DNA from: Paractinoplanes bogorensis | Lineage (GTDB): Bacteria; Actinomycetota; Actinomycetes; Mycobacteriales; Micromonosporaceae | Assembly (NCBI RefSeq): GCF_018829635.1 | Contig: NZ_JAHKKG010000002.1 | Coordinates: 620,001-684,000, forward strand | Reading direction: 5' to 3' | DNA: 64,000 nt | Shown: positions 35,277 through 44,641 of the stretch, piece by piece | Numbering within the stretch: position 1 is the stretch's first letter | Layout of the letters: every line of letters begins with the position of its first letter | Made by a program: the position numbers and the translations under genes | The notes under the pieces: generated by a model | Told to the model about the DNA's origin: nothing | Database searches by the model: none | Seen by the model: the letters and a program-made list of their open reading frames with translations, nothing else

Positions 35277-36365
35277 ATGAATCGGCGCACCCGCCTTATC
35301 GTCACCGCCGTGCTGGTCCCGGCCGCCGTGGCGACTCTGATCGCGATGCTGGTGATGTGGCCCGGGCGGGTCGAACTGAGCAACACCGACCCCGGCGGCG
35401 AGCGGGTCAAGGGCACGGTCACCGCCGTCACCACGCAGAAAGCCACCGTACGCGTCGACAACGGCCCGGAAACCACAGTGGATCTTCCTCAGGGTCCGGG
35501 CGCGATCAAGGTCGCTCCGGGCGACGACATCGTGCTGCTCTACTTCCCCGGCGCGGTGCCCGGCGGGTCCGACTACACGATCGTCGACCACCAGCGCGGC
35601 GGACCGCTGATCTGGATGCTGGCCCTGACCGTGGCCGTCATCCTGGTCTTCGGGCGGTGGCGCGGACTCACCTCGCTGGTCGGCCTGGCCATCAGCTTCG
35701 GCGTCCTGCTGTTCTTCATCATCCCGGCGATCCTCGACGGCTCCCCACCACTGCTGGTCGCGGTGGTCGGCTCGTCGGCCATCATGTTCGCCGCGCTCTA
35801 CCTCACCCACGGCGTCGACGTGCACACCTCGGTCGCGGTTGCCGGCACGCTGGCCAGCCTGATCGTCACCGGCGTGCTCGGCGTCGCGTTCACCGCCACC
35901 CTGCACCTGACCGGCATCGCCAACGACGACGACTCGTTCCTCGCGGTCACGCAGGGCAGCATCGACATGCGCGGCCTGCTGCTGGCCGGCATCATCATCG
36001 GCGCGCTCGGCGTCCTCGACGACGTCACGGTCACCCAGGCGACCACGGTGGCCGAGCTGGCGCAGACCGGCGGCCACACGCGCTGGAGTCTCTACCGGGC
36101 CGCCATCCGCATCGGCCGGGCGCACGTCGCATCGGCCGTCAACACCATCGTTCTCGCGTACGCCGGTGCCTCGCTCCCGCTCCTGCTGCTGATCGCGGCC
36201 GGCCCGCAGCCCGTGGGCGACCTGCTGACCAGCGAGTTCCTCGGCCAGGAGATCCTGCGCAGCGCGGTCGGCACGATCGGGTTGGTCGCCTCGGTGCCGA
36301 TCACGACCGCGCTCGCCACCCTGGTGGCCGAGATTCCGGCCCCTGGCCGCCATCGGTTCATATAG
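35277..36365 (+). CDS. YibE/F-like membrane protein
   Basis: The 362-aa protein has one N-terminal helix, an extracytoplasmic beta domain (about 40-105) and then about seven helices. The YibE/F region includes GLTSLVGLAISFGVLL, YLTHGVDVHTSVAVAGTL and IGALGVLDDVTVTQATTVAEL. YibE/F proteins are conserved transporter-like proteins of unknown substrate. It is divergent from the PLP cassette. The ATG is followed at 36395 by the GDPD gene on the same strand. Confidence 0.85.
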   Translation: MNRRTRLIVTAVLVPAAVATLIAMLVMWPGRVELSNTDPGGERVKGTVTAVTTQKATVRVDNGPETTVDLPQGPGAIKVAPGDDIVLLYFPGAVPGGSDYTIVDHQRGGPLIWMLALTVAVILVFGRWRGLTSLVGLAISFGVLLFFIIPAILDGSPPLLVAVVGSSAIMFAALYLTHGVDVHTSVAVAGTLASLIVTGVLGVAFTATLHLTGIANDDDSFLAVTQGSIDMRGLLLAGIIIGALGVLDDVTVTQATTVAELAQTGGHTRWSLYRAAIRIGRAHVASAVNTIVLAYAGASLPLLLLIAAGPQPVGDLLTSEFLGQEILRSAVGTIGLVASVPITTALATLVAEIPAPGRHRFI

Positions 36366-36394
36366 ATGCCTTCCGATCGTTGGACGCTGCATGA

Positions 36395-37441
36395 ATGCAT
36401 ATCCCTCTTGTGGCCCTCCTGGCGGCCGGCGTTCTCACCGCGCCCACCCCGGCCCCGGCCTTCGACCTTCAGGCGCATCGCGGCGGCCTCGGACTGCGCG
36501 TCGAGAGCACACTCGCCTCGTTCGGCAACGCGCTGCGGATCGGCGTGAGCACGCTCGAGCTCGACGTGCAGATCACCGAGGACGGGCGCGCCGTGGTCAC
36601 GCACGACCGGCAGGTCTCGGCGGCCAAGTGCACCGACACCGGGCCGATCAAGAGCGGAGACCCCGATTTCCCGTACGTCGGCAAGTACGTCAACACGCTC
36701 ACGCTGGCCCAGGTGCGCACGCTCGACTGTGGTTCCAAGACGTTGCCCGACATGCCGGAGCAGGTGGCCGCGGCGGGCGCCCGCATGCCGCTCCTGAGCG
36801 AGGTCTTCGCCCTGGTCAAGCGCTACCGGGCACACGGCGTGAAGCTCAACGTGGAAACGAAGGTCGAGGCCGGCGCCCCGGCCGAGACCGCGCCGCGCGA
36901 GCAGTTCGTGCGGGTGACCGCGGCCGAGATCCGCCGGGCCGGGATGCTGCGCCAGGTCACCATCCAGAGCTTCGACTGGGGTTCACTCATGCTCATGCGG
37001 CGGGTCGAACCGCGGCTGCCGCTGGTCGCCCTGACCAACTACGACTTCCTGCAGACCGGGCAGCCGGGTAGATCGCCGTGGCTGGGCGGTCTCGACATCG
37101 ACGACTTCGGCGGCGACCCGATCCGGGCGATCAAGTCGTTCGGCGCCGCTGCGTTCTCGCCCGTGCACGGCTTCCCGCAGAACGGCAAGGTCACCGATCC
37201 CGGCTACCGGCCTTATGTCACCCGCGCGATGGTCGAGCACGCGCACGCGTACGGGATCAAGGTGATCCCGTGGACCGTGGACGACGTGCCGACCATGGCC
37301 AAGCTGCTCGACGACGGCGTCGACGGCCTGATCACCGACTACCCGGACCGGCTGCGGACGCTGCTCGCCGCACGTGGATACCGGCTGCCCAAGGCGTACA
37401 CAGCGCCCCGCGACCACCGCTCCTTGGCTTTCGTGGTCTGA
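36395..37441 (+). CDS. Secreted glycerophosphodiester phosphodiesterase
   Basis: The 348-aa product has a short signal peptide (IPLVALLAAGVLTAPTPAPA) and the GDPD core: AHRGG, ELDVQITEDG, VVTHD, LNVETK and the C-terminal PWTVDD and DGLITDYPD. It hydrolyses glycerophosphodiesters from lipids or teichoic acids to glycerol-phosphate and alcohol outside the cell. It is 30 nt after the YibE/F gene and is followed by a strong bidirectional terminator. Confidence 0.9.
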   Translation: MHIPLVALLAAGVLTAPTPAPAFDLQAHRGGLGLRVESTLASFGNALRIGVSTLELDVQITEDGRAVVTHDRQVSAAKCTDTGPIKSGDPDFPYVGKYVNTLTLAQVRTLDCGSKTLPDMPEQVAAAGARMPLLSEVFALVKRYRAHGVKLNVETKVEAGAPAETAPREQFVRVTAAEIRRAGMLRQVTIQSFDWGSLMLMRRVEPRLPLVALTNYDFLQTGQPGRSPWLGGLDIDDFGGDPIRAIKSFGAAAFSPVHGFPQNGKVTDPGYRPYVTRAMVEHAHAYGIKVIPWTVDDVPTMAKLLDDGVDGLITDYPDRLRTLLAARGYRLPKAYTAPRDHRSLAFVV

Positions 37442-37460
37442 GCGGCCTGCCCGCGTACGG

Positions 37461-37499
37461 GAAAGCCCCCGCCTCCCACACCGGGAGACGGGGGCTTTC
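37461..37499. terminator. Bidirectional terminator between convergent genes
   Basis: GAAAGCCCCCGCCTCCC and GGGAGACGGGGGCTTTC form a long hairpin with A- and T-ends on both sides. It sits between the GDPD stop and the convergent nuclease stop. Confidence 0.85.
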
Positions 37500-37510
37500 T
37501 CGTGTGGCGA

Positions 37511-40500
37511 CTAGCGGGTGACGTTCACCGAGTAGACCTGCTTGGCCGAGGAGTTACCGGCCTTGTCGGTCGCCCAGTAGGTCACCTTCAGGGCGCCCTT
37601 CTCGACGCCCTTGATGCCGATGCTCCACGTTCCGAAGAACAGCGTCGGCGTGTCGGTCAGCACCTTGGCCTTGGCCGCCGCGTCCGACTGGGACGACGCC
37701 TTGGTCCAGCGGGCGCCGTCGAAGTAGTACCACTTGCCCGACCGCTCCTGGATCAGCGTGGCCGAGACCTTGTCCACGCCCACGCCGGAGTCGCTGGTCA
37801 GACCGGACAGCGAGCGCCACGAGGACGACGAGGCCGGGTTGTACGGGGCGACGAAGCGCACGCTCGGGGCGTACGTGTCGGCCGTGACCTTGACCGAGCC
37901 GACCTTGACCGCCGTGCCCGCACCGGCCGCGTTGTACGGCGTGACCGTCACCGGGAAGGTGCCGGCCTTGGTGTAGGTGTGCGCGATCAGCGAACCGTTG
38001 GCCGACATGCTCGCCGTGGCGCCGTCACCCCAGGTGACGACCAGCTTCGACGCGCCGTCGAAGCGGCTGACGGCGAGGACCGTGAACTGCCCGGCCCAGA
38101 TCGACTGCGGGGCCAGCAGGGACACGCCCTTCGGCTGCGCCGTGACCTTGACGACCGCGGTGCCCTGGATGGTGGCCGCGGCCTTGTTGCCCGCCTCGTC
38201 GGTCAGCTGCACCGAGACGGTGTAGTTGCCGGCCTTGGCGTAGGTGTGGGTCAGGCTTTCCGAGGTGGTGCCGTCGCCCCAGGTGACGACCTTCTTGATC
38301 TTGTCGGCGGCGCTGACGTCGTCGGCCAGGGCGACCTGGGTCAGCGTCACCTCCTGGCCCGCCCAGAGTGCGGTGGCGCCCACCTTGAAGGTGCCGGTCG
38401 GCGGAGTGGTGTCGGCCGGGGTGGCCGTGCCCGGGGTGCTGCGCGGCGCGGGGTCAGCGGTGATCGGGGTGTTCGCGGCGAAGTAGTTGACCAGCATGGT
38501 CAGGTCGTTGTCGCCGGTGGTGATCCGGTTCGTGCCCAGGCCGAGCGTGGTGAAGTTGTCTCCACCGGCGGCCAGGAACGAGTTCGACGTGACCCGGTAG
38601 GTTCCGGTCGGCGAGAGCACGGTGCCGTTCAGCTTGAGGGTCGAAGCGATGATCTTCGAGCCCCGCGGCTGGCTGACGTCGTACGAGTAGGTGAGCCCCT
38701 TCGACGAACCGAGGTGCAGCACCGGGCGGGACGCGCCCTCCGGCTGCCACTGCTCCTCGAGCACCTGCTTGATCTGCGCACCGGTCAGCGTCTGGGTGAC
38801 CACGTCGTTGGCGAACGGCTGCACGGCGAACGCGTTGGCGTAGGTGACCGTGCCGTCGGTGCCGAAGAGCAGGTCGTTGCGCAGACCACCCGGGTTCATG
38901 AAGGCGATCTGGGCGCCGCCACGGCCGGCCGCGCTGGTCTGGTCGAGCTGCACGTCGGCGATGAAGTTACCCAGCACCGACTCGGCGCCACGGTCCTCGG
39001 CACCGGCGGCGCTGTAGGCCCGCTTGATGTCCGCCGTGATCTTGCCGAGCGGCTGCTTGCCGAGCTCGTCCGCCGTCACCTTGGCCTTGGCCACGATGTC
39101 GGCGACCGCCGCGTCGGACGGGGCGCCGGTGACGTTGAGCAGCTCGGCCGTCGACGCCGTGACCGTCTTGGTGGCCGGGTCGACCGTGAGCACGGCCTTG
39201 CCCAGGCGCAGACCGTAGTCCTCGGCCTGGATCACCGGGCGCGTGCGGTCGGTGCCGGGGACCGGAACCTGGAACGCGTACGGCTGGTGGGTGTGCCCGC
39301 TGAAGATGGCGTCGATGTCGGCGCTCACCCGGGTGAAGTCGCCGAAGACCGGGTCGGCCTGCAGCGCCGCCGCCGAGCTGATGTTCTCGGTCGCCGCGCC
39401 CTCGTGGGCCAGCAGCACGAGCACGTCCGCCTCACCGTTGGCCTCGTTGCCGTCGGAGAGCTGGGTGGCCAGGGTGTTGGCCTCGGCCACCGGGTCGCGG
39501 AACTCGACGCCGGCGATGCCGTCCGGGCTGACCAGCGACGCGGTCTGCTCGGTGACGACACCGATGTAGCCGACCTTGATCCCGCCCAGGGTCTGCACGC
39601 TGTAGCCGGGCAGGACCCGCTCGCCGTCCTTGTAGACGTTGGCGGCCAGGTAGGGGAAGTCGGCCCGGTCCTCGACGCGACCCTGCAGGTCGGCCAGGCC
39701 CTTGTCGAACTCGTGGTTGCCGACCGCCGAGACGGCCAGCTTGCCGGAGTTCAGCACGTCGAGCGTCGGGTTGTCGTTGTCGATCGCCGAGATGAAGGTG
39801 GAGGCGCCGATGTTGTCACCGGCCGAGATCCACGCCGTGTTCGGGTTGGCCTTGCGCAGCTCATTGACCATGCCGACCAGCTGGGCGGCGCCACCGTTGC
39901 CGGCGGACGGCTGCTCGAGGCGGCCGTGGAAGTCGTTGATGCTGAGCAGCTGCAGGTCGACCGGGCCGCTGGCCTTGGTCTTCAGGCCGACCACGACCGG
40001 GTCGTGGTCGCTGGCCCGGTACGGGTCGGCGTTGTAGAACGGCGCGTAACCGTCGTACTCGTAAGCGAACGACTCGACCGAGTTGATGTTCCAGACGTCG
40101 ACGCCGGTCACCTTGGACGCGAGCGAAGCGCTGGCCAGGGCGTGGTCGAGCGAACCGGACTCGCCGCCGAAGACGTACGAAGCCTGGTCGGCGTTCGCGA
40201 CGTTCTTGTAGCCGGCGTCGGCCAGGACCTGGATCGGGTCTTCCTGGCTGTACGCGTTGAAGTCGCCCAAGAGGAGCACGTCGTCGGTGCCGAGCGACTT
40301 GACGAAGGTGGCCAGCGCGGCGGCCTGCCGCTTGCGGTCCCCGTTGTACGCGCCCTGCCCGTCCCCGGTGTCCACGTTGTCACCGCTCGGCGGCGTCGAC
40401 GCGCTCTTGGACTTGAGGTGGTTGGCGACCACGGTGAAGGTGGCCGACCCGGCGGTGAAGGTCTGCGCGATCGGCTCGCGGGCGTTCGACCACACCGTCT

Positions 40501-42283
40501 CGTCGTTGACCGAGCGCGAGGCGCCCTTGGGGGTCACCGCGGCCGGCTTGAAGATGATCGCCGCCGTGATGAAGTCCTGCTGCTCAGCGCCCGGCAGGTC
40601 GGCCGGCGAGCGAACGTAGTCCCACGTCCCCGCACCATCGGCCGCGTTGAGCGCACCCACCAGGGTCTTCAGCGCCAACTGCGGGTCGTTGTCCTCGAAG
40701 CGGACCGAGTTCTCGATCTCCATGAGGGCGACGACATCAGCGTCCAGCGCGCTGATCGCCGAAACGATCTTCGCCTGCTGCTTGGCCAGCGCGGCCGCGT
40801 CGGTCGCGCCGCGGGCCTCGCCACCGAAGTGGACGAAGTAGTTGAGCACGTTGAAGCTGGCCACCCGGACGTCGCCGCCGACGTTGGCCGGAGCCGCCGT
40901 ACGCGGGTTGCTGTCCTTGAACGTGGTCTGCAGGTTCGCCGAGTCGGTCGGCTGCAGGCGCCACTCGCTGAAGCCGAAGCTCAGCACGCTCGGGCCGAAC
41001 TTCTCGACGGCGTCGCCGACCCGGATCGGGTTGTCCTTGGTCAGGTACGCCGGCGGGAGCCCCGCGGTGGCGAGGTTGGTGGTCTTGCCGTCGTCGACCA
41101 GGATCCGGCGGGCCTTGTTGTCCGCCTTGAGGGCGGCGGCCTCGGCCGAACCGGGGCGGGCCTTGTCGGTCGGGATCGGGGCGGCCTCGTTGCCGGCGGC
41201 CAGGATGATCTCGCCGTACCGGTTGGTGTTGTAGACGTCCGAGACCGTGTACGCGCCGACCGGCGCGACCAGCATCGACTCGACCGACTCGCGGGCGGCG
41301 TCGTCCAGCGGCAGGCTCAGAGCCACCGGGGCGGGCAGCGCCACACCGGACGCGCAGACCGCGGTGTCGGCCTTGGCCGCCGTGGTGATCTGGGTCAGGC
41401 CGTTGAACTCGGTGGCCGTGCCGGTGACACGCACCTGGTCGCCGACGGCGATCGCGGGGGCGTTGGCGGCGTTGGTGCCGAAGTAGACGAAGATGCCGTC
41501 CGAGGCGGTGGTGGCGTTGACCGGGCGGTCGCCGCCGGAGCCCTTGGTCTGCACGTAGAAGCCGTTGTAGCCGCCGGTGCGCTCGTCGGCCGTGACGACA
41601 CCCTCGACGGTGACCTTGGTGCCGGTCAGCGGGGTGCTCGCGCCGGCCCCCTGCACCTGGGCGATCGTGTGGGTGACGGCGGTGTCGCAGGATCCGGCGG
41701 GCGGCTCCTCCGGAGGCGTCGTGCCCCCGTTGATCGCCCCGAACGACGAGGCGGCCGGGCCGGTCCATGTGCCGTCGATCTTCTGCAGCGACTGGCCGAC
41801 CGGCGTCGAGGCGGTCTCGGCGACGCCGATGTCGGTGGCGGCCAGGCCGTTGGCCGGCCCGCCGACCCCGGTCATGCCGCCCTCGTAGCTGAGGAACTCG
41901 GCGACCGAGCCGTCCGGCTTGACCAGGGCCACGCCGTCGGGCGAGCCGTTCTGGATGCCGTCGGTCGGGTAGTTCTGCACCACCACGCCCGCCGCCGGGA
42001 CAGCGCCGCTGAGGGTCGCGGTGTTGTACGGCGCTCCGCCGTTGCCGTTGTAGAGGACGATCGACCAGCCGGTCAGGTCGGTCCCGGCCGGGGCCTGGAT
42101 CTCGATCGCCTCACCGGTGTCGGCACCGGCGTTGTCGTAGTGGATCTCACTGATGAACGGGTCGCCCGGCTCGGCGGCCACGGCCGGTCCGGCCAGGCTG
42201 ACGCCGATCGCGGTGGCGAGCGCGGCCGCGCCGATCGCTCGTAGCGACGCTGCGGATGGGCCGCCGCGCAAATATCGATGCAT
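37511..42283 (-). CDS. Giant secreted DNase (ExeM/NucH type) fused to 5'-nucleotidase and PKD domains
   Basis: The 1,590-aa exported protein has a signal peptide ending GPAVAA and a lamin-tail-like domain (about 25-130). An OB-like segment and an endonuclease/exonuclease/phosphatase nuclease follow (VRVASFNVLNYF, ALMEIENS, LLLGDFNAYSQED, ASDHDPVVVG). Next comes a metallophosphatase 5'-nucleotidase (LLSINDFHGRLE, GDNIGAS, VGNHEFDKG, FSGHTHQP) with its C-terminal substrate domain (FMNPGGLRNDL). Two PKD repeats (VVTWGDGTT, VVTWGDGAT) and a final Ig-like domain end the protein. One chain could degrade DNA to nucleotides and strip their phosphate. GGAGGA precedes the ATG. PHO-box-like repeats lie about 90 nt upstream. 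Confidence 0.92.
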   Translation of the reverse strand: MHRYLRGGPSAASLRAIGAAALATAIGVSLAGPAVAAEPGDPFISEIHYDNAGADTGEAIEIQAPAGTDLTGWSIVLYNGNGGAPYNTATLSGAVPAAGVVVQNYPTDGIQNGSPDGVALVKPDGSVAEFLSYEGGMTGVGGPANGLAATDIGVAETASTPVGQSLQKIDGTWTGPAASSFGAINGGTTPPEEPPAGSCDTAVTHTIAQVQGAGASTPLTGTKVTVEGVVTADERTGGYNGFYVQTKGSGGDRPVNATTASDGIFVYFGTNAANAPAIAVGDQVRVTGTATEFNGLTQITTAAKADTAVCASGVALPAPVALSLPLDDAARESVESMLVAPVGAYTVSDVYNTNRYGEIILAAGNEAAPIPTDKARPGSAEAAALKADNKARRILVDDGKTTNLATAGLPPAYLTKDNPIRVGDAVEKFGPSVLSFGFSEWRLQPTDSANLQTTFKDSNPRTAAPANVGGDVRVASFNVLNYFVHFGGEARGATDAAALAKQQAKIVSAISALDADVVALMEIENSVRFEDNDPQLALKTLVGALNAADGAGTWDYVRSPADLPGAEQQDFITAAIIFKPAAVTPKGASRSVNDETVWSNAREPIAQTFTAGSATFTVVANHLKSKSASTPPSGDNVDTGDGQGAYNGDRKRQAAALATFVKSLGTDDVLLLGDFNAYSQEDPIQVLADAGYKNVANADQASYVFGGESGSLDHALASASLASKVTGVDVWNINSVESFAYEYDGYAPFYNADPYRASDHDPVVVGLKTKASGPVDLQLLSINDFHGRLEQPSAGNGGAAQLVGMVNELRKANPNTAWISAGDNIGASTFISAIDNDNPTLDVLNSGKLAVSAVGNHEFDKGLADLQGRVEDRADFPYLAANVYKDGERVLPGYSVQTLGGIKVGYIGVVTEQTASLVSPDGIAGVEFRDPVAEANTLATQLSDGNEANGEADVLVLLAHEGAATENISSAAALQADPVFGDFTRVSADIDAIFSGHTHQPYAFQVPVPGTDRTRPVIQAEDYGLRLGKAVLTVDPATKTVTASTAELLNVTGAPSDAAVADIVAKAKVTADELGKQPLGKITADIKRAYSAAGAEDRGAESVLGNFIADVQLDQTSAAGRGGAQIAFMNPGGLRNDLLFGTDGTVTYANAFAVQPFANDVVTQTLTGAQIKQVLEEQWQPEGASRPVLHLGSSKGLTYSYDVSQPRGSKIIASTLKLNGTVLSPTGTYRVTSNSFLAAGGDNFTTLGLGTNRITTGDNDLTMLVNYFAANTPITADPAPRSTPGTATPADTTPPTGTFKVGATALWAGQEVTLTQVALADDVSAADKIKKVVTWGDGTTSESLTHTYAKAGNYTVSVQLTDEAGNKAAATIQGTAVVKVTAQPKGVSLLAPQSIWAGQFTVLAVSRFDGASKLVVTWGDGATASMSANGSLIAHTYTKAGTFPVTVTPYNAAGAGTAVKVGSVKVTADTYAPSVRFVAPYNPASSSSWRSLSGLTSDSGVGVDKVSATLIQERSGKWYYFDGARWTKASSQSDAAAKAKVLTDTPTLFFGTWSIGIKGVEKGALKVTYWATDKAGNSSAKQVYSVNVTR

Positions 42284-42374
42284 GGAAGATTTTCCTCCGG
42301 AAGCAGGTGATCCGGGGGAGATTATGGAACGAGCATGACCAGCGATTCTCTTTCCGGTAACGGTTAAGCATCGC

Positions 42375-42396
42375 CCCAGGTGAATGGCGGGTGATC
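42375..42396 (-). promoter_or_regulatory. Candidate PHO box upstream of the DNase/5'-nucleotidase gene
   Basis: On the minus strand two contiguous 11-nt units read GATCACCCGCC and ATTCACCTGGG, each with TCACC in the same register. They match the PhoP unit at about 9 and 10 of 11 positions. Confidence 0.45.
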
Positions 42397-42447
42397 GAGG
42401 ATTTCTCGCGTTTCTTTGTCCGCCTTTGTAACAGCCGGAACGGCACA

Positions 42448-42482
42448 ACGCCCCGGCCCACTCGAGGAGTGGACCGGGGCGT
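42448..42482 (-). terminator. Terminator of the DHA2 exporter gene
   Basis: ACGCCCCGG and CCGGGGCGT arms with an inner CCACTC/GAGTGG extension form a strong hairpin just after the exporter stop codon. Confidence 0.7.
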
Positions 42483-42500
42483 CGCGAAATTGCCCGGAAA

Positions 42501-44072
42501 TCAGTGCATCAAAATGGGCGTTTCCACCGCGGGCTCGCCGGGCGCGCCACCCGTCGCCGGCTTCCGCCGCTTGGGCAGGAACGCGATCGGGATGAACGTC
42601 GCCACGACCAGTGCGAAGCCGACCCAGAACGTCGTCGCGAACGAGTCCGCGGCGAACTGCAGACCACGCTGCAGAATGTCGGGCGGGATCGGCAGCTGAG
42701 CCCCGTGGTTGACCGCGATGGCGGCCTGAGCCTCGGTCAGCGGCTCACCGGTCTGCGGGTTGGCCGCCCCGGGGATGACCGCCGAGCCGTTGAGCCGGCT
42801 GGTCAGGATGACCGACATGATCGCGGTGCCGATCGAGCCACCGATCTGCTGCAGGATGTTGACCAGCGTGGAGCCGCGGGCCACCTCGACCGGCTGCAGT
42901 GTCCGCAGCGCCGACGTCATGATCGGCATCATCGTGCCGCCCATGCCGAGACCCATGACGAACAGCGAGCCGCAGAGGAACACGTACGACGTGTCGGTGC
43001 CGACCTGGGTGAACCCGAAGAACCCGGCCGCGATCAGCACCATCGCGAACGGCACGGTCCGCCCGACCGGGATCTTGTCGGCCAGCATGCCGGCGATCGG
43101 CATGGTCAGCACCGCACCGATGCCCTGCGGCGCCATCAGCAGGCCGGCGTCGAGCGTCGACTCACCCCGGATCTGCAGGAAGTAGCTCGGGAAGAGCAGG
43201 CCGGCACCCATGAACGCGATCACGAAGACGAACAGCGAGAGGCTGGCCACGCTCAGGTTGCGGTTCTTGAGCAGCCGCAGGTCGAGCAGCGGGTGCTTCG
43301 GCTTGAACGAGTAGAAGACGAAGCCGATCACCAGCACGGCACCGATCAGCATGGTCACCCACACCTTGGTCGCCGTGATAGTGCCCGTCTCGGGCAGCGA
43401 CGAGACGCCGAACAAGAACAGGGCCAGACCCGGCGAGAGCATCAGCATGCCCACGAAGTCGAACGACTCCGACGGGTGCGCCTCGTCCTTGGGCAGCGCG
43501 AACTGCGCGTAGACGAGGGCGATGATGCCGATCGGCAGGTTGATCAGGAACACCCAGTGCCAGCTCGCGGCCTCGATCAGCCAGCCGCCCAGGATCGGGC
43601 CGCCGATCGGGCCGAGCAGCATCGGAACGCCGAGCACGGCCATCAGCCGGCCGATCCGCTCCGGACCGGCGGCCCGGGTCATGATCGTCATACCGATCGG
43701 CATCAGCATGCCGCCGCCGAGGCCCTGCAGGACCCGGTAGGCGACCAGCTGCTCGATCGAGCCCGCGGTGGCGCAGAGCACCGAACCGGCGGTGAACAGC
43801 AGCAGGGCCAGCATGTAGAGCCGCTTGGTGCCGAACCGGTCGGCGGCCCAGCCGCTCAGCGGGATCACCGTGGCCAGGGCCAGGGTGTATCCGGTCATGG
43901 TCCAGGCGACCTGGGCGTACGTCGCGTTGAACTCGGTCTGGAAGGTCGGCAGGGCGACGCTGACGACGGTGATGTCGAGAATCGACATGATCGCGCCGAG
44001 TACGACGACTCCGGCGATCTTGAGAACCGCGGCGTCCAGCTTGCCCGGAGGCGCGGCGGCTTGGTCGGTCAC
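42501..44072 (-). CDS. MFS drug exporter, DHA2 (14-helix) family
   Basis: The 523-aa protein has about 14 hydrophobic helices and the DHA2 motifs LDITVVSVALPTF (motif D1), GWAADRFGTKRLYMLALLLFT (motif A) and GGPILGGWLIEAASWHWVFLINLPIG (motif C). Such exporters pump drugs or metabolites with protons. The GTG at 44072 with GGGGGAG upstream is preferred. The BlaI-type gene lies upstream on the same strand with a 150-nt gap (44073-44222) and is a possible regulator. Confidence 0.92.
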   Translation of the reverse strand: MTDQAAAPPGKLDAAVLKIAGVVVLGAIMSILDITVVSVALPTFQTEFNATYAQVAWTMTGYTLALATVIPLSGWAADRFGTKRLYMLALLLFTAGSVLCATAGSIEQLVAYRVLQGLGGGMLMPIGMTIMTRAAGPERIGRLMAVLGVPMLLGPIGGPILGGWLIEAASWHWVFLINLPIGIIALVYAQFALPKDEAHPSESFDFVGMLMLSPGLALFLFGVSSLPETGTITATKVWVTMLIGAVLVIGFVFYSFKPKHPLLDLRLLKNRNLSVASLSLFVFVIAFMGAGLLFPSYFLQIRGESTLDAGLLMAPQGIGAVLTMPIAGMLADKIPVGRTVPFAMVLIAAGFFGFTQVGTDTSYVFLCGSLFVMGLGMGGTMMPIMTSALRTLQPVEVARGSTLVNILQQIGGSIGTAIMSVILTSRLNGSAVIPGAANPQTGEPLTEAQAAIAVNHGAQLPIPPDILQRGLQFAADSFATTFWVGFALVVATFIPIAFLPKRRKPATGGAPGEPAVETPILMH

Positions 44073-44222
44073 GAAAGAACTCCCCCAGCTTGGTGGGCCT
44101 TCGCAGAAGGCCGGCGCGCATCTGACACCCCCGCGCGCACAGAGATATTCATGCTGCCACCGATCTGCTGCCAACAGCATCCAGTTATCAGCAAGGCCAC
44201 AGGAAGACCGGGTCACTCGCCT

Positions 44223-44612
44223 TCACTCGTCGGAGGAGTCCTCTTGCAGAAGTTCACGCAGAAGACGTTCGTCGTCCGGGTGCAGAGTGGAGACAAAGCG
44301 CCGCAAAACGGTCGCCCGGTCGGGTTCCACCGCCATCAACCGGCTCATTCGATCGGCGACGAGGCCGGCCGGGGCGCTCAATGCGCCGTACCGGAAGGCC
44401 CGTCCGTCCCGCTGCCGAGCCACCGCACCCTTCTCGAACAGCCTAGTGAGAGTGGTCACAACTGTGCTGTAAGAGAGCGATCCGTCCGGTTCGAGAAGAT
44501 CGCGCACCTCACCGGGAGTGAGTGAGCCCGGAGTCGCGTCGAGGACCGTCATGATCTCGGTCTCGAGCTGTCCGGGCCGACGCCGCCCGCCCCCGGTCGG
44601 TGGTGTGGTCAC
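44223..44612 (-). CDS. BlaI/MecI/CopY-family transcriptional repressor
   Basis: The 129-aa winged-helix protein (QLETEIMTVLDATPGSLTPGEVRDLL; SYSTVVTTLTRLFEKGAVARQRDGRAFRY) is of the Penicillinase-repressor family. No BlaR-like membrane protease is nearby, so it is either an orphan or senses a ligand directly. It is 29 nt after the DyP gene and upstream of the exporter gene, so it may be transcribed with efeUOB and control the exporter. Confidence 0.85.
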   Translation of the reverse strand: MTTPPTGGGRRRPGQLETEIMTVLDATPGSLTPGEVRDLLEPDGSLSYSTVVTTLTRLFEKGAVARQRDGRAFRYGALSAPAGLVADRMSRLMAVEPDRATVLRRFVSTLHPDDERLLRELLQEDSSDE

Positions 44613-44641
44613 GCGCAGACCCTATCGATCGACCCTGTGGG

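Noticed and set aside
37502..42244. Very long plus-strand open frame opposite the DNase/nucleotidase gene
   Set aside because: It is antisense to a gene with clear domains on the minus strand, and its product is low-complexity Arg/Gly/Val-rich sequence typical of GC-rich shadow frames.
44073..44222. BlaI operator in the exporter leader (TACA...TGTA type)
   Set aside because: No convincing BlaI palindrome is visible. A loose ATGCTG...CAGCAT repeat is present but does not match the family site.
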